This document shows, one piece after another, positions 35,434 through 44,377 of a stretch of DNA of 44,377 bases. Below the pieces are notes generated by a model. That model was not told where the DNA came from. It saw only the letters and a program-made list of their open reading frames with translations, and did no database searches. Source of the DNA: Bacteroidales bacterium (GTDB taxonomy: Bacteria > Bacteroidota > Bacteroidia > Bacteroidales > UBA4417); the NCBI GenBank assembly GCA_030654075.1, contig JAURYB010000044.1:1-44377 (forward strand). Reading direction: 5' to 3'. Position 1 is the stretch's first letter, and every line of letters begins with the position of its first letter. Both the position numbers and the translations under genes were made by a program.

Positions 35434-36633
35434 ATGAATTTGCGTGTGTTAATTATAGGTGAAGCTTTTTATCCTGAAGATTTTATTATCAATCATTTAG
35501 TGGCTGAATGGAGTGATCAAGGATATGATATAGAAATTCTTACTCGCACACCTTCTTATCCTTTGGGTAAACCATTTGACGGATATAAAAACAGAATTTA
35601 TCAGCAAACTAACTTTGGAAAAGCTAAAGTGCATCGCATTCCAATTGTTAGAGGTTATCATAAAAACAAAATTTTGAAAATACTTAATTATATTAATTTC
35701 GTTTTTATGTCATCCATTGTTGCCCTAATAATTGGAAGAAAATTTGACAAAATTTTTGTTTATCAAACAGGGCCCTTAACAGTAGCAATTCCAGCTATTT
35801 TAATACATAAGATTTATGGAAAGAAAGTATCCTTGTGGGTGCAGGATTTATGGCCGGATACTGTATATGCATATGGCTATAAAAAACGTTTTATATTGGC
35901 TACATTTTTAGATATTTTTGTAAAATCCATTTATAGAAATTGTGACAAAATACTTGTTTCCTGTGAAGGATTTAAAAAGCGTATTAACTCATATGTTCCC
36001 GACAAAACTCTTATAACTGCACCGAATTGGCCACTGATTGACAGTAGTATTTCACAAATAATTGATGTCAAATTAGCTGACAATAAATTCAACTTTACCT
36101 TTGCCGGCAATATTGGCAAAGTACAGAATCTTGATAATATAATCTTAGGGTTTAATTTATTCATTGAAAAAGGATACAACGCTCAACTTAATATTATTGG
36201 TGATGGGTCATTTTTGTTGAGTTTAAAGGAATTAGCCCAAGAAAAATCAATAAAAAATATTGTATTCTGGGGACGTAAACCATTAACCGATATGCCTGGA
36301 TACTTTCATGCCAGTGATGTATTGATTTTATCTTTGGTTGAAAGCCCGATTTATGAATTAACTATCCCCTCCAAATTTGCGGCCTACCTTACTACTGGTA
36401 AACCTATAATGGGAGTTATAAAAGGCATTACAAAAGAACTTATTGATGACAATACTATTGGATTCGCAGCCGAACCTTCAGATATTAATTCAATTTCTGC
36501 TTGTTTTGAAGCTTTCATCAATCAGTCTAAAACTGGCCTGGACAACATGAAGAAAAACACTTCTGTTCTTTTGAAAAGAGACTTTGATAAAAAAATGGTT
36601 GTTGATAGAATAACGAAAGTACTATTTGAGTAA
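35434..36633 (+). CDS. GT4 family glycosyltransferase, WbuB/WcaI-like
   Basis: A 399-residue GT-B protein starting VLIIGEAFYPEDFIINHLVAEW, a pattern of the WbuB/WcaI-like group that transfers to undecaprenyl-linked acceptors. VWVQDLWPDTV at about 130-140 belongs to the acceptor half; FTFAGNIGKVQNLDNII and TIPSKFAAYLTTGKPIMGVI to the donor half. A GT in this group often adds the second sugar of the unit, after the priming transferase, which here is only a pseudogene. An AT-rich 261-base gap precedes it, including a 53-codon open frame at 35212-35373 that I cannot assign. Confidence 0.87.
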   Translation: MNLRVLIIGEAFYPEDFIINHLVAEWSDQGYDIEILTRTPSYPLGKPFDGYKNRIYQQTNFGKAKVHRIPIVRGYHKNKILKILNYINFVFMSSIVALIIGRKFDKIFVYQTGPLTVAIPAILIHKIYGKKVSLWVQDLWPDTVYAYGYKKRFILATFLDIFVKSIYRNCDKILVSCEGFKKRINSYVPDKTLITAPNWPLIDSSISQIIDVKLADNKFNFTFAGNIGKVQNLDNIILGFNLFIEKGYNAQLNIIGDGSFLLSLKELAQEKSIKNIVFWGRKPLTDMPGYFHASDVLILSLVESPIYELTIPSKFAAYLTTGKPIMGVIKGITKELIDDNTIGFAAEPSDINSISACFEAFINQSKTGLDNMKKNTSVLLKRDFDKKMVVDRITKVLFE

Positions 36634-36717
36634 AAACTGCTTCTAAGACTTCAATAAACACATTTTTCCAATCAGGAATAAAAATCACATCTGCAATAAG
36701 CTTAGTATAAAATACGA

Positions 36718-37659
36718 ATGAAAAACAAAAATGTATTAGTCACCGGCGGCGCTGGATTTATCGGATCAAATCTCGTTAAACATTTAATTCAGGAAGGAAA
36801 TAGAGTAACAATCCTGGATAATTTCATGTCTGGATATCGGAGCAATCTTGATCCATTTCCTACAGCCACTATTATTGAAGGAGATGTAAGAGATCAGAAT
36901 GTGGTAGAATTAGCAATGAAAGGAATTGAGGTAGTTTTCCATCTAGCCGCTTCAGTAGGGAACAAACGCTCTATTGACCACCCAATCACCGATGCCGGAA
37001 TTAATGTACTGGGAACTATACAAGTCTTGGAAGCTGCACGAAAAGAAGGTGTTCGCAAAATAGTTACTTCTTCCTCAGCCGGCATATTTGGGGAATTAAA
37101 AACAATGCCTATAAAAGAAGATCATCCTATTGAACCGGATTCTCCTTACGGTTGCACAAAACTTTGTGAAGAAAAACTATGTCTTTCATATGCCAAACTA
37201 TATGACATTGATGCTGTAGCTCTTAGATATTTCAATGTTTACGGCCCTAACCAACGATTTGATGCGTATGGCAATGTCATACCTATTTTTGTATTCCGCA
37301 TGCTCAATAATGAATCACTGCTAATTTATGGAGATGGTGAGCAAACAAGGGACTTTGTACACGTAAATGATGTTGTACAAGCCAATATTAAAGCAGCCGA
37401 TTCACAAGGGGTCAGTGGTGCATTTAATATAGCCAGTGGCACACGGGTCACGATAAATCGTCTGGTTGAGTTGATCTCAAAAGCTAATCAAAATGTAGTC
37501 AAAATTGAATATGGTCCCGAAAGAGCAGGTGACGTTCGACATAGCCTGGCAGATATTTCTTTAGCTTATCAGACATTTGGATATTTTCCCCAGGTTAGTT
37601 TAGAAAATGGAATTGAAGAATATGTTAAATGGGCACAAAAATTATCTGTAAAAGTTTAA
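36718..37659 (+). CDS. NAD-dependent UDP-sugar epimerase (WbpP/GalE-like)
   Basis: A 313-residue extended SDR: GGAGFIGSN Rossmann motif (about residues 10-18), DNFMSGYRSNLD that binds the adenosine ribose, SSSAGIFGE, and SPYGCTKL with Y144/K148. RYFNVYGPNQ and FNIASG follow. The WbpP-like pattern suggests UDP-N-acetylglucosamine/UDP-glucuronate-type 4-epimerisation, producing a galacto- or related sugar. It belongs to the locus by orientation and low G+C. Exact product unknown. Confidence 0.87.
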   Translation: MKNKNVLVTGGAGFIGSNLVKHLIQEGNRVTILDNFMSGYRSNLDPFPTATIIEGDVRDQNVVELAMKGIEVVFHLAASVGNKRSIDHPITDAGINVLGTIQVLEAARKEGVRKIVTSSSAGIFGELKTMPIKEDHPIEPDSPYGCTKLCEEKLCLSYAKLYDIDAVALRYFNVYGPNQRFDAYGNVIPIFVFRMLNNESLLIYGDGEQTRDFVHVNDVVQANIKAADSQGVSGAFNIASGTRVTINRLVELISKANQNVVKIEYGPERAGDVRHSLADISLAYQTFGYFPQVSLENGIEEYVKWAQKLSVKV

Positions 37660-38243
37660 AACCGCTAATTCAGGCCAGGCGGCTGCACTGCCAAATGCAC
37701 AAGACATTTCTCTCTTCCATTTAGTATTAAACGGCAATAAGTATTTAGTCACGATAACATAGGTTATAATTGCAGAATTACAAATAATAGATTAGTGTTA
37801 GATATACCCCACCTGAGAAATCGATGAATTGTTAAGCATACTCTTTATTTGGGTTAATTCAGTTTTGAGTTTTTCAAAATCGTGAATTTGTTCTTTCATT
37901 AACAATAGAAAGTGCAAATCCGATTATTGAATGAATGTTATCGTTCATTCATGACTTTGCAAAACGCAACATATTAAAATAAAGCACAAAACAACAGGAA
38001 GTTATTATACATCCGCTCGGGGAATCCATAAACCTGCCACCTGTGTTTGCCAATTGCAAGACCAAAGGTTTGAAAAATTACAGTTAGCTGGCCAACAGGG
38101 TAATGAATAGTTAAAAGATTGTGATTATCTCAGGCTACAGGAAATATATAAAGAATTGAATGAATAATCAGAAAACGTTATCAGAGATAAGTGTAAAATA
38201 TATTACGTGTTTATCTTCGGATAATTTGTAACTTTTAAAAAAC
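37660..38243. other. 584-base gap with hairpins and a small minus-strand frame
   Basis: No convincing gene. A minus-strand frame of 33 codons (37798-37899, beginning MKEQIHDFEKLKTELTQIKS) looks coiled-coil-like and has the inverted repeat TGAATGAA-N8-TTCATTCA (37928-37951) 29 bases upstream; it may be the N-terminal remnant of a small regulator. Two TTATC/GATAA hairpins lie at 38178-38190 and 38211-38224, just before the next gene. The rest looks like decayed sequence. Confidence 0.45.
38178..38224. promoter_or_regulatory. Paired TTATC-GATAA inverted repeats
   Basis: TTATC-AGA-GATAA at 38178-38190 and TTATC-TTCG-GATAA at 38211-38224 share the same arms, 33 bases apart from start to start. 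The second ends 20 bases before the ATG of the 4,6-dehydratase-like gene. They could be operators or 5'-UTR hairpins. No function can be assigned by inspection. Confidence 0.35.
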
Positions 38244-39464
38244 ATGCAAACATCATTTGACCTTGATACATTTATCAGGAAATACGTTACACACAGGGAC
38301 GAAAGCCTTCTGAATGCTGATTTCCTGAAGTATGATGCAGAAATGCAAAAACGTATCACTGGAAAATCAGTATTGGTTATCGGAGGTGCCGGCAGTATAG
38401 GTTCATCATATATTAAAGCTATTCTGAAATTCAATATTCGTAAACTCGTTGTAGTCGATATTAACGAAAACGGGCTTACTGAACTGGTACGAGATCTAAG
38501 AAGCTCAACCGGGTATAATATTCCGGCAGAGTTTATTACCTATCCGGTCAACTTTGGCGATAGTGTATTTGAAAAGATTTTCTCTCACCATGGCCCGTTT
38601 CAGATCGTAGCCAACTTTGCCGCCCACAAGCATGTACGCAGCGAAAAAGATATCTACTCCATCGAAGCCATGATTGAGAACAATGTATTAAAGGCACGTA
38701 AACTTCTGGAACTTTTGCTTCAGTCGCCACCCGAGCATTTCTTCTGCGTTTCGACAGACAAGGCGGCCAATCCTGTCAATATTATGGGAGCCAGCAAAAA
38801 GCTGATGGAAGAAATGATAATGGCCTATTCTACTAAATTATCTATAAAAACAGCACGGTTTGCCAATGTTGCTTTCTCAAATGGCAGTTTACCTCTCGGA
38901 TTTTTAGATCGTCTGAATAAAAGGCAACCCTGGTCATGTCCAAAAGGCATACGCCGTTTTTTTGTATCACCACAGGAGTCGGGCGAGCTATGCCTCATCG
39001 CATCCATTATGGGCGAATCAGGCGATATATTTTTCCCAAAACTGGATGAAAATATAGATATGATCCCATTTGACCAGATGGCCCTTGATTTGTTAAAAAC
39101 GCTTGGGCTAAAACCTGATATCTGCCAGTCGGAAGAAGAAGCACGGCAAAAAGCTTTGTTACTTAATGAAACATCAACTACATACCCTATCTATTTCTTT
39201 GGTTCTGATACCTCAGGTGAAAAATCCTTTGAAGAGTTTTATACTGAAAAAGAAATTCTGGATAAAGTATCTTTTATCAACCTGGGAGTAGTTAAAAATT
39301 CGTTAAAAAGAAGCGTTCAGGAAATCGATCTAATCTTTGATCAGCTTCATACTTTGTTCAAATCACAAAACGTAACAAAAGCTTCAATTGTAGATATACT
39401 TAAAGTATATTTACCTAACTTCGAACATATTGAAACAGGCAAAGGGCTGGACTCCAAAATGTAA
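38244..39464 (+). CDS. UDP-N-acetylglucosamine 4,6-dehydratase-family protein (CapD/FlaA1-like)
   Basis: A 406-residue cytoplasmic SDR. The Rossmann motif is GGAGSIGSSYIKAIL (about 47-61). FCVSTDKAANPVNIMGASKK carries the Met-x-x-x-Lys version of the catalytic motif, which marks the FlaA1/CapD-type 4,6-dehydratases (Met replaces the usual Tyr). NFAAHKHVRSEKD is also family-typical. It would make a 4-keto-6-deoxy UDP-sugar, the first step to sugars such as FucNAc or QuiNAc. The C-terminal 100 residues (from FGSDTSGEKSFEEF) are less conserved. It lacks the N-terminal membrane domain of WbpM-type relatives. Confidence 0.87.
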   Translation: MQTSFDLDTFIRKYVTHRDESLLNADFLKYDAEMQKRITGKSVLVIGGAGSIGSSYIKAILKFNIRKLVVVDINENGLTELVRDLRSSTGYNIPAEFITYPVNFGDSVFEKIFSHHGPFQIVANFAAHKHVRSEKDIYSIEAMIENNVLKARKLLELLLQSPPEHFFCVSTDKAANPVNIMGASKKLMEEMIMAYSTKLSIKTARFANVAFSNGSLPLGFLDRLNKRQPWSCPKGIRRFFVSPQESGELCLIASIMGESGDIFFPKLDENIDMIPFDQMALDLLKTLGLKPDICQSEEEARQKALLLNETSTTYPIYFFGSDTSGEKSFEEFYTEKEILDKVSFINLGVVKNSLKRSVQEIDLIFDQLHTLFKSQNVTKASIVDILKVYLPNFEHIETGKGLDSKM

Positions 39465-39642
39465 AACCAGTTTAAAGATCATGCACGTTTTAGCGACATT
39501 TTGATTTAAATAATAGGGATGTAGATTTGTCTTCCTTTTTCTGTTTCATTAGTTATAATTTTAAAAACCCATAAATGAACGATATATCTTTAACTTCAAC
39601 TTCAGAATAGTAAAGAAATTAAAAATCCGGAAGTTTGCAACT
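39465..39642. other. Gap upstream of the sugar-transferase pseudogene
   Basis: 178 AT-rich bases with no gene. The end (about 39596-39642) may be the decayed upstream part of the sugar-transferase gene, as it can be read in frame with it, but the membrane helix and the conserved N-terminal motif of an intact enzyme are absent. Confidence 0.35.
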
Positions 39643-40041
39643 ATGTTGTGGGCTAGTCCTAGCAAAGTAACAGGAAGTATTACAGCAATAAATGACCTGA
39701 GGCTCAACCCAATGGGAAAATATATGTGGGGATCTGAAGTAAATAACCTACCTCAATTAATCAATATTCAGCTTGGCGAAATATAGATAATTGGTCCCCG
39801 AACACGTAAGGAAGTAGATTTCATGAAGTTCACTCCTGATATTCAGCAACAGTTTTGATACTGCAAACCAGGCCTAACGGGCATCGCACAAGCAATATCC
39901 CGTAATGAAGAAAAATTACATTCCAATTCCACTATTGATCCACATGCATTCGATCTCTTATACATTATACCATACAAGGCGAAATTGGAAATATGGCATC
40001 AAAATAATCTTTCTTTTTACATAGACTTTATGCTTTTTTAA
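39643..40041 (+). pseudogene. Decayed bacterial sugar transferase (priming glycosyltransferase)
   Basis: One frame, 39643-40041, reads as the C-terminal part of a bacterial sugar transferase (PF02397, WcaJ/PglC type). GSITAINDLRLNPMGKYMW and NNLPQLINIQLGEI, then a TAG stop at 39784, IIGPRTRKEVDF (intact form: xxGPRP), a TGA stop at 39856, then CKPGLTGIAQAI (intact: RPGITGLAQ), and a terminal block with FDLLYI and SFYIDFMLF (intact: D-x-x-Y-x-x-x-x-S-x-x-x-D). The N-terminal membrane segment and catalytic Asp-Glu region are missing. Translation is impossible. The enzyme would have started the repeat unit on undecaprenyl phosphate. Confidence 0.85.
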
Positions 40042-40299
40042 CCGCATGGGCTCTAGTATCTCCTGATAGAAACCTGGTTTACTCAGTTTTAAAGATTTAC
40101 CAGAAATACCTGCAAAACTAAAATAATAAAATTATTGAGGGGGTTCAATTAAAGTTCACATTATATTACTTTAAATATCTTGCGACAAAAAGTCCTTCAT
40201 GGCAAATCAAGTTATGCCAAGGTGGTCAGAGTAATCCATGGCAACAGTTTAATTTATTTAGAAAAAATTATACAGTTAGTCTGTTTAAAATAAAATTTA
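40042..40299. other. Gap between sugar-transferase pseudogene and GT4 gene
   Basis: 258 bases, no gene seen. It may contain further decayed sequence of the locus (a frame around 40190-40280 reads RQKVLHGKSSYAKVVRVIHG) that I could not assign to a family. Confidence 0.3.
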
Positions 40300-41376
40300 A
40301 TGAACAAGTCTGGAACTATTTGTCTTTTTAATAGCAGCACAACCTGGGGTGGTGGTGAGAAGTGGATACAGGAAACAGGAATAAATTTATCCGGCATAAA
40401 GTATCATGTTGTTGTTTGTACGAATCCATCGAGTGAATTATTTAATAACCTTAAAAATAAAGCTCTCCTGGTTGCTCCGGTCAAGCTGGTTAACCTGAGT
40501 TATCTCAATCCACTGAAAATATTACGTTTATATCGCATCTTTAAAAAACACCATGTTGATATTATTGTGTTCGGTCTTTCGCAGGATTTAAAGGCAGCCG
40601 GCCTGGCCGCTAAACTTGCAGGGGTCAGGCAAATTATTTACCGGCGCGGGCTGGCCAACCCAATCAAAAATAATTTAATAAACCGCTTTTATTTCAAGAG
40701 AATTGTTACTAAGGTGATTGCAAATTCGGAAGAGGTGAAAAGGAGTCTTCTGGTAAGGAACAGTTTCCTTATAAATTCAGCCGATATCCATATAATTTAC
40801 AATGGAATTAATTTGACCGATACTCTAGCTAACCCTAAAAAGTTAAATGGTTCACCTGTCATCATTGGAAATGTAGGCCGCCTGATTGAAGGTAAAGGGC
40901 AAAAATACCTGATTGAACTGGCTGCCATTCTCAAAGAATTTCAATTTGATTTCCTGATAAAAATAGTTGGAATAGGTAAAATGCGGCATCAGCTTGAAGA
41001 CTACGCCAAAAAACTCAACGTTGCGAACTCAATTATTTTTGTAGAATTCATGAATGATACACGTAATTTTTATAAGGAAATTGACATTTTTGTTTTCCCT
41101 TCCTTTAGCGAAGGTTGTTCGAACGCGTTACTTGAAGCCATGGCATCTTCAAGACCTGTGGTAGCGTTTAATATCAGCAGCATGCCCGAGATGATTGATG
41201 ATGGGATAACAGGGTTCCTGGTGCCTTATAAAGACGTGAAAAGTATGGCCGAAAAAGTTACTCTCCTGATGAATAGCGCGGAGCTCCGAAAAGAAATGGG
41301 AGAGCAAGCCAGGCTCAAGATTTCGACAAAATTCGATTTCAATAAAAATCTTAAATTACTGGAAGAATTATTTTAG
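40300..41376 (+). CDS. GT4 family glycosyltransferase
   Basis: A 358-residue GT-B-fold enzyme. N-terminal acceptor domain contains TTWGGGEKWIQETGINL; the C-terminal Glycos_transf_1 domain has IGNVGRLIEGKGQKYLIELAA and FPSFSEGCSNALLEAMASSRPV, with the E-x7-E pair E271 and E279. It would be a retaining enzyme adding a sugar to the repeat unit. It stands directly after the sugar-transferase pseudogene region and 41 bases before the Wzi-like gene. Confidence 0.9.
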   Translation: MNKSGTICLFNSSTTWGGGEKWIQETGINLSGIKYHVVVCTNPSSELFNNLKNKALLVAPVKLVNLSYLNPLKILRLYRIFKKHHVDIIVFGLSQDLKAAGLAAKLAGVRQIIYRRGLANPIKNNLINRFYFKRIVTKVIANSEEVKRSLLVRNSFLINSADIHIIYNGINLTDTLANPKKLNGSPVIIGNVGRLIEGKGQKYLIELAAILKEFQFDFLIKIVGIGKMRHQLEDYAKKLNVANSIIFVEFMNDTRNFYKEIDIFVFPSFSEGCSNALLEAMASSRPVVAFNISSMPEMIDDGITGFLVPYKDVKSMAEKVTLLMNSAELRKEMGEQARLKISTKFDFNKNLKLLEELF

Positions 41377-41417
41377 CCTGGTGCCGGTTAAAATGAATTT
41401 CTATCCCATTCATAAAA

Positions 41418-42878
41418 GTGATGACTGTACATAAAAGATTATCCATTCCATATATAGTTGTATTTTGGGCTATTATACTGATTTCGTCATCTGCTTTTTC
41501 GCAAGGCTTGAAAATGCCCGATTATTCTCTTGAAACAGGAGCATCATTTTCGACAGGCAATCAAACTCCATTCTGGTTGTTATCAAATCAGTATGGATTA
41601 CTTACACCAAATAAATTTAATGGATGGGCCAAGGCTGGCATTCACACCAGTTTGTCAAAAAAAAATATCGGTTATGATTACCGACTTGAACTGATAAACA
41701 GGTATAGTAACAAAAACGAATTATATGTTCAGCAGGCTTACCTGAGGCTAAAGTTGTATTTCGTAACTATCCAGGCAGGAAGCATGGAGGAAACATATGG
41801 TAATCAGGACGGCAGCCTTTCCTGTGGAGGGCTTCTGTGGTCGGGGAATGCAAGGCCAATGCCAAAAATATCCATATTGGTGCCTGATTTTACAAAAATA
41901 CCTTTTACATTCGATTTACTGGAATTTAAAGGCGGTATATCTCATGGCTGGTTTGGCGATGAGCCAATTGTAAATAATGCCTGGTTGCATCATAAATTCG
42001 GGTATATTCAGTTTGGGGGTAAACTACCGGTACATATTCATTATGGGTTTCATCATTTTGCCCAATGGGCCGGTAAAACAAATGATGGAGTACAGTTACC
42101 TAATACCTGGGATGATTTTAAGAAAGTTTTTCTTGTACAAAGTGGCGGTAATGGTTCCCCAGTATCCGACTCGCTCAATGCTTTGGGTAACCACATTGGT
42201 TCGCGTAACTTCGGAATCGATATAGATTTGCATAAAATAAAAATGGGTCTTTATTGGCAAACTATTTTTGAAGATGGAAGCGGAAAAGCATATAGAAATA
42301 TTAAGGACGGGCTATGGGGTTTTTACCTGCATACTAAAGATAAAAACAAGCTTGTCAATGGCTTTGTCTACGAATTTATAAATACCACTGATCAGAGTGG
42401 GCCGGCACATGCAGTATGGGTATTGGATGGTAAAGAATATTCTTATCCGATACCGGGAGGAGAATATCACCAATTGGGAGGTAACGATGATTATTTCAAT
42501 AACGAGATTTATCTCTTCGGATGGACATTCAAGAACATGACATTAGGAACTCCTTTTATAACGTCTCCGGTTATTGCGGTTGATGGCCAGGGTGAATATA
42601 TGAGAAATAATAAGGTAACAGGGCATCATTTCGGAATCGAAGGTATACTAAAGGATATTTCGTACAAGATTTTTTATACCTATTACCTCAATTTCGGCAC
42701 AAATTCGTCTCCCTTTAGTCCAAACAAGCCTCAACATTCTATCCTGCTTCAAACTTATTTCAGTAATAAACTTCCCTGGGGCATTGATTTAAGTTTAAAG
42801 GGAGGAATAGATATAGGCAGCATGTATGGAGACAACCTGGGGATACAGATTTCATTGATTAAAACAGGTTCATTCTGA
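41418..42878 (+). CDS. Wzi-like capsule assembly outer-membrane protein
   Basis: A 486-residue protein with a signal peptide (cleavage near SSAFSQG) followed by a beta-barrel-rich sequence with many alternating aromatic/glycine strands, in the capsule assembly Wzi family (PF14052). The DYSLETGASFSTGNQTPFWLLSNQYG segment after the signal is typical of Bacteroidota Wzi-like proteins. It would anchor or organise polysaccharide at the cell surface. It is the last gene of the locus. The start is ambiguous: 41418 (MMTVHK) or the next codon. Confidence 0.85.
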   Translation: MMTVHKRLSIPYIVVFWAIILISSSAFSQGLKMPDYSLETGASFSTGNQTPFWLLSNQYGLLTPNKFNGWAKAGIHTSLSKKNIGYDYRLELINRYSNKNELYVQQAYLRLKLYFVTIQAGSMEETYGNQDGSLSCGGLLWSGNARPMPKISILVPDFTKIPFTFDLLEFKGGISHGWFGDEPIVNNAWLHHKFGYIQFGGKLPVHIHYGFHHFAQWAGKTNDGVQLPNTWDDFKKVFLVQSGGNGSPVSDSLNALGNHIGSRNFGIDIDLHKIKMGLYWQTIFEDGSGKAYRNIKDGLWGFYLHTKDKNKLVNGFVYEFINTTDQSGPAHAVWVLDGKEYSYPIPGGEYHQLGGNDDYFNNEIYLFGWTFKNMTLGTPFITSPVIAVDGQGEYMRNNKVTGHHFGIEGILKDISYKIFYTYYLNFGTNSSPFSPNKPQHSILLQTYFSNKLPWGIDLSLKGGIDIGSMYGDNLGIQISLIKTGSF

Positions 42879-44183
<1,305 letters not shown>

Positions 44184-44204
44184 TGCAGTAATCATTCGTA
44201 AATG

Positions 44205-44235
44205 AAAAAAGAGCTGCTTTAGGGCGGCTCTTTTT
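44205..44235 (+). terminator. Intrinsic terminator of GAPDH
   Basis: A-run, then a seven-base-pair stem with one G-U pair (GAGCTGC and GCGGCTC, 44211-44230 overall) and five T. It starts 22 bases after the GAPDH stop. Confidence 0.87.
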
Positions 44236-44280
44236 CATTTAATCTCTAACTCTTCCTAAAATTACGTATTATTTTTGAAA

Positions 44281-44315
44281 AAAGTCTGCCAATATTCACA
44301 TTGGCAGATTTTTTA
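44281..44315. terminator. Second, possibly bidirectional, terminator hairpin
   Basis: Eight-base perfect arms TCTGCCAA (44285-44292) and TTGGCAGA (44301-44308), an eight-base loop, an A-run on the left and a T-run on the right. It can act in either direction and isolates GAPDH from the next gene. Confidence 0.7.
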
Positions 44316-44318
44316 TAT

Positions 44319-44343
44319 TATATTTGTAGTACGTAAACACGTA
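44319..44343 (+). promoter_or_regulatory. Promoter and operator-like palindrome of the next gene
   Basis: TATATTTG at 44319-44326 is an exact TAnnTTTG box. The transcript would start near 44333, inside the palindrome TACGT-AAAC-ACGTA (44330-44343). An extra ACGTATTAT half-site is at 44264-44272, and the same nine bases recur at 44339-44347. The layout suggests repression at the start site, possibly by the product of the following gene. Confidence 0.5.
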
Positions 44344-44347
44344 TTAT

Positions 44348-44377
44348 ATGAAGACAAAACCATCATCCAACCATCCA
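44348..44377 (+). CDS. Start of a further gene, cut by the window end
   Basis: ATG at 44348 opens ten codons (MKTKPSSNHP) to the window end. The ATG lies about 15 bases from the predicted transcript start. Too short for any assignment; a regulator would fit the palindrome upstream but that is a guess. Confidence 0.4.
   Translation, partial: MKTKPSSNHP

Overview
The window comes from a Bacteroidota genome, most likely a Bacteroidales/Marinilabiliales-type or related environmental lineage. The signs are TAnnTTTG-type -7 boxes, signal peptides ending in A-Q, a TonB receptor with a carboxypeptidase-like N-terminal domain, LytTR/LytS regulation, DUF4252 proteins beside an ECF sigma factor, and low G+C. 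Species-level placement is not possible from sequence reading alone.

Region 1 (133-13080) is a one-direction carbohydrate cluster that reads as a beta-1,2-glucan (sophoran) utilisation locus. It holds a signal-less GH94 phosphorylase (best fit 1,2-beta-oligoglucan phosphorylase), two secreted GH144 beta-1,2-glucanases of different architecture, an ADP-ribosylglycohydrolase-fold lipoprotein, a secreted GH43-like enzyme with a discoidin domain, and a secreted BglX-type GH3 beta-glucosidase, followed by a strong intrinsic terminator. The GH144 enzymes would cut the polymer outside the cytoplasm, GH3 would trim oligosaccharides in the periplasm, and GH94 would phosphorolyse imported oligosaccharides to glucose 1-phosphate. 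No SusC/SusD pair is present in the window. The ADP-ribosylglycohydrolase-like and GH43-like members have no assigned role in known beta-1,2-glucan pathways and are the best candidates for new chemistry.

Region 2 (13104-24129) is mostly housekeeping and envelope. It contains an acyl-ACP thioesterase; a LytS/LytR-type two-component pair, a secreted helical protein and a TonB receptor, all on the minus strand; then a DUF2062 membrane protein, an MFS transporter, a cyclophilin-type isomerase, and a DUF4252 - ECF sigma factor - anti-sigma-like protein - DUF4252 module ending in a terminator.

Region 3 (24130-42878) is an AT-rich surface-polysaccharide (capsule/O-antigen/EPS) locus. A recognisable Bacteroidetes promoter about 540 bases upstream leads into a Wza-like export protein with many SLBB repeats, a Wzz chain-length protein, a flippase, an EpsG/Wzy-like polymerase, four glycosyltransferases, three SDR sugar-nucleotide enzymes and a Wzi-like outer-membrane protein. 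A priming sugar transferase remains only as a pseudogene with two in-frame stops (about 39640-40041), so chain initiation must come from elsewhere or the locus is no longer active.

Region 4 (43129-44377) holds a highly conserved GAPDH gene with its own promoter and terminator, a second hairpin, and the promoter and first ten codons of a further gene. No tRNA, rRNA, CRISPR array or intact insertion sequence was recognised. Repeats include a REP-like palindrome family (1-69 and 15778-15819) and short tandem repeats at 22446-22527.
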